Part shown: positions 42,558-50,600 of the stretch, piece after piece
Layout of the letters: every line of letters starts with the position of its first letter
Position numbering within the stretch: the stretch's first letter is position 1
From: Massilia atriviolacea
GTDB taxonomy: Bacteria > Pseudomonadota > Gammaproteobacteria > Burkholderiales > Burkholderiaceae_D
Direction of reading: 5' to 3'
Assembly (NCBI RefSeq): GCF_003953935.1
Contig: NZ_RXLQ01000003.1
Span: 248,001 to 312,000 of the forward strand
DNA length: 64,000 nt
Program-made: the position numbers and the translations under genes
The notes under the pieces: model-generated
The model's input: only the letters and a program-made list of their open reading frames with translations
The model's database searches: none
Told to the model about the DNA's origin: nothing

Positions 42558-43835
42558 CTAATTCTGTGAACCTGTGCTCGGAGGAACACGGTCCCTTGCT
42601 ACGCTGACGACAGGGTCCACGATCCACTCGATCAGCTTCCGGCGATCGTGAAAAACGTCGGCTTCCAGCGTCATTCCTGGCTCAAATGGCCTACGCTTGC
42701 CATACATCATCATGGAGTTGGTCGACATCGCTACGGTCGCCCGATACATCGGGATATCAGGAACGTTGGGAGTGTCCGGCGCCTTTGCACCGTCATTGAT
42801 GGGATTGAGTTCGACCTGCTTGACCGTGCCGGGCACCAAGCCGTACTTCTGATACGGGAAAGCGTCAATGCGCAGTTGGACCTGTTGCCCCACCACCACC
42901 GACGATTTCGCTTGCGAGGGAATCAGCAGCTTTGCCTCAAGCACGCTACCCATTGGAAGGATAGTGGCGAGCACTGTTCCGGCCGGCACCGACTGCCCTA
43001 CGTCATAGCCCAGCGCAGTAACGGTGCCGGCAGCCGGTGCCGTTACCCGCACTGTACTGCGTCCTTCGTGCTCCGCTGCCTCTTGTTCTAATGCTGCAAG
43101 ACTCTGTTCTGCCTCGGAAACGGCAATTTTTTCGCGCGCGGCGAGTGACGCTTTTTCGTTCTGCACTTGAAGCAATGACGCGCGTGCGTTACCCAGGTTG
43201 ACCGTCAGCGCATTGCGCCTGGCGCGCTCGACATTCAGGATGTTCGTATGCTGCGCCAGCGTGGCCACAGACACAAAGCCCTGATGGGCAAGCGTGCTGT
43301 TTCGGTCGACGGAGGTTTGCGCGCTTTTGACCAGTTCGTTCCCGATGGCGATTCCGCCAAGATGCGCGGCGATCTCGGCCTTCACCAGGCGCTCCTGATC
43401 GGCCAGGGCAGCGGCGCGAAGGGCCAATTGCTGGAGCATCGCGTCGCGTCGTTGTGCGGTCTGTTCGCGTCGCATGGCGAGCGAAGCGGTAATGCGTGCA
43501 TCGATCGAGCCGGTCCCGCCAATCCGCTCGGCGGACAGGTCGAAGAGCGTCTGCCCCGCCTCGACCGTCGCACTCTCGCTGACACGGCGCGCGACGATAC
43601 GGCCAAATTGCGGGGCGACTGCCTTGATGGCGCCGCCGGCATAGACCAGTTGGCCTTTCACTTTGACCTTGCTACTGTATTCGGCAAAAAACAGTAACAG
43701 CGCAAGAACGAGCACGATCGCACTACCGCAGGCCGCTGCTACCTTCATTTGCACAGGGCGGGCCAATATGATGGCGCCGCCTTTGCGGCTGCGGCGAGCC
43801 TCGATAACTTCAATACGTATCGGCGCGATATTCAT
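42558..43835 (-). CDS. HlyD-family membrane-fusion/secretion adaptor
   Basis: The product is 425 residues and is the first gene of the operon. One N-terminal membrane helix (~residues 38-54, IVLVLALLLFF) precedes a beta-barrel/lipoyl half-motif (GQLVYAGGAIKAVAPQFGRI). A long alpha-helical coiled hairpin with repeated heptads follows (AEIAAHLGG ... LAALEQEAAEHEG), then the second lipoyl half (VTAPAAGTVTALGYDVGQSV). It resembles CvaA/HlyD-type adaptors that link a C39 ABC exporter to TolC. AGGGAGGTCGGG fixes ATG at 43835. Confidence 0.9.
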   Translation of the reverse strand: MNIAPIRIEVIEARRSRKGGAIILARPVQMKVAAACGSAIVLVLALLLFFAEYSSKVKVKGQLVYAGGAIKAVAPQFGRIVARRVSESATVEAGQTLFDLSAERIGGTGSIDARITASLAMRREQTAQRRDAMLQQLALRAAALADQERLVKAEIAAHLGGIAIGNELVKSAQTSVDRNSTLAHQGFVSVATLAQHTNILNVERARRNALTVNLGNARASLLQVQNEKASLAAREKIAVSEAEQSLAALEQEAAEHEGRSTVRVTAPAAGTVTALGYDVGQSVPAGTVLATILPMGSVLEAKLLIPSQAKSSVVVGQQVQLRIDAFPYQKYGLVPGTVKQVELNPINDGAKAPDTPNVPDIPMYRATVAMSTNSMMMYGKRRPFEPGMTLEADVFHDRRKLIEWIVDPVVSVARDRVPPSTGSQN

Positions 43836-43865
43836 CCCGACCTCCCTGTCACCGGCACTGAGCAA

Positions 43866-44329
43866 GGTGCATGCCGGGGCGGCTTTGCCGCCTTACTGCC
43901 GCTGAGCGGCGTCAATGCTCGATCTTGACTCGTACAGCGCGTTCTTGAAGATTGCGATGTAACTTATTCGCGAGAGTGCGTCGCACGTCAAGCGAAAGTG
44001 CATATAGACGTGGTGCTTAAAAAAAAGTTCAATGTTTTTTCAATGGGCGCAGATTCTGGAGTGGGGGATGCGGAGATCGTCGCTCGTCAAATCGGGCGTA
44101 TCGCGCTTGAGCTTGCAAAGCCGGATGCGCTCACACTCCAGTGGATCCGCGAGCCGGCGCGCCTGCTGCTCGACGAACCCGGCAATCAGCGCTACCTGGT
44201 CTGGGTGTGCGCCCTCGATTGCGTCGAGGGAGGAGGGGCGTCAACAAAAACACGGGCGGCGCATTCGTGGTTATGATGGCGGCGGAGCCTCGCTCCGCAC
44301 AATTATCGACTTCTCACAAGACCAAGAAA
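43866..44329. other. 464-base gap upstream of the export operon
   Basis: TTGACG-17-AATAAG on the minus strand (about 43960-43995) is a weak candidate promoter for the export operon. To the right of about 44040 the composition returns to GC-rich. A 92-codon frame (43998-44276) contains a helical, coding-looking stretch (DALTLQWIREPARLLLDEPG) that may be a gene remnant. No complete gene is supported. Confidence 0.35.
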
Positions 44330-44788
44330 ATGAAAAAAATTACCACCCGCCTGGCGACGCTGGCCGACATCGATCAACTGGCCGTCATGTTCGATGCCTA
44401 CCGCCAGTTCTACGCGCTGGCGCCGGACCCGGCCCTGTCGCGCCAGTTCATCCTGGACCGCATGCTGGGCAATGAATCGGTGCTGATCCTGGCCGAAGAC
44501 GAAGCCGGCGCGCCCGCCGGCTTCTGCCAGCTGTATCCGACCTTCTGTTCGCTGGCGGCCGCGCCGATCTACGCGCTGTACGACCTGTTCGTGCGGCCCG
44601 AGGCGCGCCAGTTCGGCGCCGGCCGCGCCCTGATGCTGGCCGCCGAAGCGCACGCCCTGCGCAACGGCGCCGTGCGGCTCGACCTGACCACCGCCAGGAC
44701 CAATCTGCCGGCCCAATCGCTGTACTCCGGGCTGGGCTGGAAACGCGACGATATCTTCTACGCTTACAGCAAAACCCTGGCTGCATAG
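44330..44788 (+). CDS. GNAT family N-acetyltransferase
   Basis: The product is 152 residues. The opening TTRLATLADIDQLAVMFDAYR and motif A (LYDLFVRPEARQFGAGRALM) with the C-terminal motif (ARTNLPAQSLYSGLGWKRDD) give the acetyl-CoA fold. It resembles small RimI/PhnO-like acetyltransferases. The acceptor is unknown. The start at 44330 is chosen for the family N-terminus; no strong ribosome-binding site is visible. Confidence 0.85.
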   Translation: MKKITTRLATLADIDQLAVMFDAYRQFYALAPDPALSRQFILDRMLGNESVLILAEDEAGAPAGFCQLYPTFCSLAAAPIYALYDLFVRPEARQFGAGRALMLAAEAHALRNGAVRLDLTTARTNLPAQSLYSGLGWKRDDIFYAYSKTLAA

Positions 44789-44891
44789 CTTGATCTGGCA
44801 CAAGCCGGAGCGATAAATTTCTGGCCCATTGCGGAGCAAGGTCAAACAGGCGTACATTAGTGTCTTTACAAGTTTGATCAGGAGATCAGCA

Positions 44892-46220
44892 ATGGGTTCC
44901 AGTAAATTGATGCGCTTGAGTTTGCTTGCCGCTGCCGCCCTCGGCGTCGCCGCCGTCCCGGTGGCGGCGCGCGCCGACGAAACCTGCAATTCGCCCTACA
45001 TGTCGGGCCTGATCAAGGGGCAGGAAGATTACCTCTACGTCTGGACCCTGGGCGTGAAGGGCATGGGCGACGGCTTCGACAAGATGGTCACCATGGACGT
45101 CAATCCGGCCTCGAAAAAATTCGGCCAGGTGATCGCCCAGGTCTCGGTCGGCAAGCGCGGCGAAGCCCATCACATGGGCTTTAGCGACGACCGCCGCTTC
45201 CTCTGGGCCGGCGGGCTGGACGACAGCAAGATCTATGTGTTCGACGTGCACACCGACCCGGCCAGGCCGAAGCTGGTAAAGACGATCGACGACTTCGCCA
45301 GGCGCTCGGGCTATGTCGGCCCGCACACCTTCTACGCACTGCCGGGCCGCATGCTGATCGGCGCGCTGTCGAACGACAAGGACCGCGGCGGCGTGACCGG
45401 CATGGCGGTCTACAACAGCAAGGGCGACTTCATCGCCAAACACGACATGCCGACCACCAACGGCGGCGACGGCTACGGCTACGATGTCGCGATCAACCCC
45501 GGCAAGAACGCGATGCTGACGTCGAGCTTCACGGGCGCGGTCAACTACATGACCGATCTCGGCAAACTGATCAAGGACCCGGCGGCCATGAAGCAGTTCG
45601 GCAACACCATGGTGATGTGGAACCTGAAATCGATGCAGCCCGAAAAAGTGCTGAGCGTGCCCGGTGCGCCGCTCGAAATCCGCTGGTCGCTCAAGGAGGG
45701 CGACGACTGGGCCATCACCGCCACCGCGCTGACCTCGAAGATCTGGCTGGTCAAGAAGGACGCGGGCGGCGCCTGGCAGGCCAGGGAGGTGGCCACCATC
45801 GGCGACCCGGCCAAGGTGCCGCTGCCGGTCGACCTGTCGATCACGGCCGACGGCAAGGGCTTGTGGGTGAACACCTTCATGGATGGCACGACGCATTATT
45901 TCGACATCAGCAATCCGGAAGCCCCGAAGGAAACCTATTCCAAGCGCACCGGGTCGCAGGTCAACATGGTCTCGCAAAGCTGGGACGGCAAGCGCCTGTA
46001 CATCAGCAGTTCGCTGCTGGCCAACTGGGACAAGAAGGGCGCCGAGGACGAACAGTTCGTCAAGCTGTTCGCCTGGGACGGCAAGGAACTGAAAGAAAGC
46101 TTCAAGGTCGACTTCGCCAAGCTCAAGCTCGGGCGCGCGCACCACATGAAGTTCGGCGCCGCCCCCGGCCGCAGCAGCGCCGACGCGGGGCAGGGCGCGG
46201 TGCGCGTGGCGGGCCGCTGA
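44892..46220 (+). CDS. mtoX: periplasmic methanethiol oxidase (SBP56 family)
   Basis: The product is 442 residues. A signal peptide (LSLLAAAALGVAAVPVAARADE) marks the periplasmic form. The SBP56/selenium-binding-protein propeller pattern is seen: Cys-containing DETCNSPYMSGL, DYLYVWTLGVKG, GKRGEAHHMGFSDDRR, GPHTFYALPGR and MLTSSFTGAVNYM. The bacterial enzymes oxidise methanethiol to formaldehyde, H2S and H2O2, using copper. An SCO1/SenC gene follows directly, which agrees with the mtoX arrangement known from Hyphomicrobium. AGGAGA eight bases upstream supports ATG 44892. Confidence 0.85.
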   Translation: MGSSKLMRLSLLAAAALGVAAVPVAARADETCNSPYMSGLIKGQEDYLYVWTLGVKGMGDGFDKMVTMDVNPASKKFGQVIAQVSVGKRGEAHHMGFSDDRRFLWAGGLDDSKIYVFDVHTDPARPKLVKTIDDFARRSGYVGPHTFYALPGRMLIGALSNDKDRGGVTGMAVYNSKGDFIAKHDMPTTNGGDGYGYDVAINPGKNAMLTSSFTGAVNYMTDLGKLIKDPAAMKQFGNTMVMWNLKSMQPEKVLSVPGAPLEIRWSLKEGDDWAITATALTSKIWLVKKDAGGAWQAREVATIGDPAKVPLPVDLSITADGKGLWVNTFMDGTTHYFDISNPEAPKETYSKRTGSQVNMVSQSWDGKRLYISSSLLANWDKKGAEDEQFVKLFAWDGKELKESFKVDFAKLKLGRAHHMKFGAAPGRSSADAGQGAVRVAGR

Positions 46221-46222
46221 TC

Positions 46223-46879
46223 TTGGGGCGCCTGCATGGATGCGCGCTGGCGCTGATGCTGCTGGGGCCGGCGGCCGTGGCGGCGCCGGCGCAATTTGCG
46301 CTGCCGGCGCCGGGCGCCTACAAGCTCGAACGCATCCTCAAGGCGCCGGACGGCATCGTGCTCGATAGCGACGGCAGCCGTCACAGGCTGTCGGAATTTA
46401 CCACCGGTAAAGTCACCCTGTTTTCCTTCATTTACACCTACTGCACCGACGCCAAGGGTTGTCCGCTGGCCTACGAAACGCTGCACACCCTGAAGAAAAC
46501 CCTGGGCAAGGATGCGCGCACGCGCGACCAGGTGCGCTTTGTCAGCATGAGTTTCGATCCCACCTACGACACGCCGCCGGCCATGCGCAGCTACGGCGGA
46601 CTCGACGCGCGCGAGCGCGGTGGCGTGGACTGGCGCTTCCTCACCAGCCGCTCGAATGCCGAACTGGCGCCGATGCTCGACGGCTTCGGCCAGGATGTGT
46701 CGGTAGCCGCCGAGCGGGCGCCCGGGCAACGCGTGCCGACCCTGTCGCACCTGCTCAAGGTGTACCTGATCGATGCCAGCGGCACGGTGCGCGAGATTTA
46801 TTCCACTTCCTTTCTGCAGTCCGATGTGGTGCTGAACGATATTCGCACGCTGCTGCTGGAGGCCCAGCGCAAGCGCTGA
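46223..46879 (+). CDS. SCO1/SenC-like copper chaperone with atypical Cys spacing
   Basis: The product is about 218 residues, exported (ALALMLLGPAAVAAPA) and a thioredoxin-like protein of the SCO1/SenC type. The copper motif is usually CxxxC. Here it reads YTYCTDAKGCPLAY, i.e. CxxxxxC, with the His ligand probably in LSHLLKVYLID. It would metallate the adjacent methanethiol oxidase. No ATG fits: the best start is TTG at 46223, two bases after the mtoX stop, giving a complete signal peptide. A later ATG at 46256 would remove the signal, so the two genes look translationally coupled. Confidence 0.75.
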   Translation: MGRLHGCALALMLLGPAAVAAPAQFALPAPGAYKLERILKAPDGIVLDSDGSRHRLSEFTTGKVTLFSFIYTYCTDAKGCPLAYETLHTLKKTLGKDARTRDQVRFVSMSFDPTYDTPPAMRSYGGLDARERGGVDWRFLTSRSNAELAPMLDGFGQDVSVAAERAPGQRVPTLSHLLKVYLIDASGTVREIYSTSFLQSDVVLNDIRTLLLEAQRKR

Positions 46880-46960
46880 GATGCGAGATGGCGCCTGCCA
46901 TGTAAAATGCCGGCCGGCGCGGACAAGCGGCGCTCACCTCACACCGACTGGAGCAGCGAT

Positions 46961-47152
46961 TTGTCCGACATGATTTTTTTCGTGGTCCTGTTCGTCGTGG
47001 TCAATGCCGTGTGCGTCGTCGCCGCCAGTGTCATCATGAAACTCCTGGGCTGCTCCGAGGCGTCGATCAAGGCCTGCCAAAGAGCCATCGGGTGGCTGCT
47101 ATTCCTTGCGCCAGTGCTCCTGTTCGCCTTCCTCGCGGTGAAGTTTTCCTGA
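46961..47152 (+). CDS. small membrane protein (63 aa)
   Basis: Two hydrophobic helices are visible: MIFFVVLFVVVNAVCVVAAS and AIGWLLFLAPVLLFAFLAV. A short polar loop with two Cys residues (LGCSEASIKACQ) lies between them. I recognise no family. The preferred start is TTG at 46961, because GGAG precedes it by 7 bases; ATG at 46970 is an alternative. It may be a stand-alone gene. Confidence 0.55.
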   Translation: MSDMIFFVVLFVVVNAVCVVAASVIMKLLGCSEASIKACQRAIGWLLFLAPVLLFAFLAVKFS

Positions 47153-47699
47153 TCGCTTTCCATCCTGCAACCTCTTTTGCATCCGCAGTACATATTGCAT
47201 TCAGATGATTCTGTCAATTGCTGAAAATACATAAAAAATGACAAAAATCATTCATCTGAGCATGTCACAATGTTTTCACGTAGCAATTTCAGCTCGCCAT
47301 CTTCCCTTGTCGCGCGGGCAAGGGCTCGCCGTCTCCATCTCCCTGTCATAGGGAAAACCTGGTTCCGCAGTATGTACGCCGCATCAGTGGGCGTCAGATC
47401 GCTTCTCCTATGAGGACGCAAGATCGCGGTTAAAATTTCCATATGGAAATAACTAGAATGTTGACTCTATGCGAACAGAGTTGTTAGTGTTGCATTTTTG
47501 TATCATTTCCATTAAGCACTTTGTAAGATGTTGTTTGTATGAATATAATGTCGTCGCGCAAGAAAAGTGTTGTCGATGCATCCATGCCTTAGCATCCCGT
47601 AGTCCCGCTTTCCACCGCACCGTTCCCGTTTAATTTCCCAATCGCAATAAGCGATGCCGTGTGCATTGCGGGCGATTTGTTGTCCGCATTCTCCAATTG
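47153..47699. other. 547-base AT-rich gap upstream of the giant gene
   Basis: This long leader region is AT-richer than the rest of the window. It contains an 8-base inverted repeat TCAGATGA/TCATCTGA (47201-47259) and a perfect 16-base palindrome (47435-47450). TTGACT lies at 47461, but no convincing -10 stands at 17 bases from it. A 64-codon minus-strand frame (47248-47442) has no support as a gene. The region probably holds the promoter and control sites of the giant operon. Confidence 0.5.
47435..47450. promoter_or_regulatory. perfect 16-base palindrome upstream of the giant gene
   Basis: ATTTCCATATGGAAAT reads the same on both strands. It lies 10 bases before TTGACT and about 250 bases before the coding start. 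The symmetry suggests a dimeric regulator site. Confidence 0.4.
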
Positions 47700-50600
47700 A
47701 TGAAGCCAATCATGCATAAAAGCGCCTTACCAGTGTTCAAGTCCCGATCGTCGAAGGCTTTTGCCTGCCTGCTGCGGGTAGCCGCCGTTGCCGTGCTCGG
47801 CCTGCCTTTGCAGGCCGCCGCGGTCGATATGCTGGTATCGCGCCTGACCGACACGCCGGATCCGGCCGTGCGCGGCGGCACGATCCTGTATTCGGCATCG
47901 GTGACCAACAACACCAGCGACATCGCCAAGGATGTCAAGGTGGTGTTCACGCTCGATGCGGGCACCACCTTCGTCTCGGTCAGCGATCCGGCCTGCGTGT
48001 ACGATGCCGGCAGCAACAAGGTGACCTGCAGCTACGCCACGGTGGCGGGCGACGGCGCCGGCGCGGGAACCGCCGACGTCAAGGAGATCGACCTGGTGGT
48101 GCGCAACCTGGCCAGCGCCGGCCAGACGGTCAGCCTGGGCGCGGTCGTGAGCACCAGCGATCCGGACAGCAACGCGGGCAACAATTCGCTGTCGCAGCTG
48201 ACCACCATCGACAACGGCGCCGACCTGTCGCTGGTGCTGACCGGCTCGCCGTCGAGCCTGATGGCCAGCGGCAGCCTGGTGTACACGGCCACCCTCAACA
48301 ACAACGGTCCCGACAACGCCGGCGCCACCAGGGCCACCATCACCCTGAGCCCGAACCTGAGCTACCAGACCGCGACCGGTTCCGGCTGGTCGTGCGGGGC
48401 GGCAGGGCAGGTGGTGACCTGTAACCGTGCCAGCGCGCCGACGGGCGCGCTGCCGGTCATTACTATCAACACCAGGGCGACCGGCACCACCACCGGCACC
48501 ATTACCAGCACCGGCGTGGTGACGGTCAGCGGCGGCGCGACCGACTTCAACAACGCCAACGACGCGTCGTCGGCGAACACCACGATCACCGTCGGCACCG
48601 ACCTTGCGCTCACCAAGACCGTGTCGCAAGCCCTGGTGGGCGGCGGCCAGCCGGTCAGCTTCACCCTGGCGCCGCGCAACCTGGGCCCGATGACGGCCAA
48701 CAACGTGACGGTCAGCGACACCGTGCCCGCCGGCTTTGCCATTACCGGCGCGGCCGGCACCGGCTGGACCTGCACCATCAACGGCCAGGCCGTCAGCTGC
48801 ACCCGCCCGAGCTATACCGTCGGCGCCGCGCAGGACATCGTCATCAGCACCACCGCACCGAGCGTGCAGGCGCAGACCAACGCCACCAACACCGCCGCCA
48901 TCGGCAGCGACACGCCCGATGGCGACACCGGCAACAACAGCGGCTCGGTGAACGTGAGCATCGTGCCGGACGGCGTCGACCTGTCGGTCACCAAGACCAA
49001 GACCCCGAATCCGGTGGCGCAGGGCGCGAACATGGTCAGCACCATGCGCGTGACCAATCACGGCCCCGGCGCGGCCCTGGCCGGTGAAGTGAAGATCGTC
49101 GAAACCTTGCCTGTCGGCGAAACCTTCGTTAGCGCCAGCGGCGCCAACTGGACCTGCGCGCCGCAAGCCGGACAGGACATCACCTGTACCTACGCCCTGC
49201 CGCTGGCGCTCAATGCCCAGACCTCGAACCTGGTCCTGACCACCACCGCCACCGACGCCGGCACCCTGACCAATACCGCTTGCGCGGCCTACCTCGACAA
49301 CGGCGGCCTGAAGGTCGACCCGATCGCGGCGAATAACTGCGTCAGCGCGACGTCGCAATCGACCCAGACCCCCAACGCCGCCGACCTGCAACTGAGCAAG
49401 GCAGCGGCCCCGGGCACCCTGGACTGGAATGCGCCGACCATCACCTACACCCTGACCGTGACCAATGCCGGCCCGGGCGTATCGACCAACGCGGTGCTGT
49501 CCGACCCGATTCCCGGCTTCATTCCCGGCAAGACCGTGGTCACGGCAGCGCAGACCGGCGGCACCAGCGCGGTGACGTTTACCTGCACCACCGGCGCCGT
49601 CGTCACCTGCTTCACCAGCGGCGGCACCATGGCCGTCGGCACCACGGCGATCATCACCGTCAGCGTCACCCGTCCGCTGCTCGACAGCAGCGGCCAGCCG
49701 GGCAACAAATGGGTGAATTCGGCCAGCGTGCGTTCCAACGCGCAAGGCGACCCGGTTCCCGCGAATAACGTCGCCTCTGCCGATGTGCAGGTCGATCCGG
49801 TCTCCGACCTGACCGTCGTCAACACTGTGACCCCTGGCTCGGTACCGGCCGGCACCAATGCCACCTATGTGCTGACGATCAATAACAATGGCCCGTCGAC
49901 CGCCAACGGCGTGACCGTCACCGACGTGTTCACGATTCCCGAAGGCACGATGAGCGTGCTGTCGATCACCGCCAGCAACGGCGGCGTGTGCCAGCCTTAC
50001 GATCCGGCCACGCGCACCATCAGCTGCGCGATGGGCGCCATGGCGTCCGGCGCGACCCGCACCATCACGGTCGTGACCCGTCCCGACTACATGGACAACC
50101 AGCCGACGCCGCGCACCATCGGCAGCACCGCCACGGTCGCCACCACCAGCAACGAGAGCGACCTGGGCAACAACAGTTCGTCGAACAACCTGAGCGTCAC
50201 CCCGGCCACGCTCGACCTGCTGGTCAACAATACCGACAACGTCGATCCGATGGGCTTCGTGCCGGCCGGCGCCGGTCCGGTGTTCCCGGACAACGTGGTC
50301 ACCTACCGCAACACCATCACCAATCGCGGTCCGTCGGTCGCCACCCACCTCAAGCTGAGCTACGTCATGAAGCCGCCTGCAGGCAAGAGCATGACCTTCC
50401 TCGGCGGCAAACTGCTGCCTGACGGCGCCGCGTACACCAATTACTGCGACCAGGCCAACAGCCAAGTCACCGGGCCGGCGCAGATGACGGTCACCTGTCA
50501 TTTCCCGACCAATGAGATCCTGGAAGGCAACAACGCGAACCGCGACCTGTACCTCGACTTCCGCGTCGACACCCAGCCGACCGGTTCGGGCGATGCCTAC

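Noticed and set aside
44800-44830. A TGGCAC...GC sequence before mtoX that could be a sigma-54 promoter.
   Set aside because: The GG-to-GC distance is not the required 10 bases and the TTGCA half is absent.
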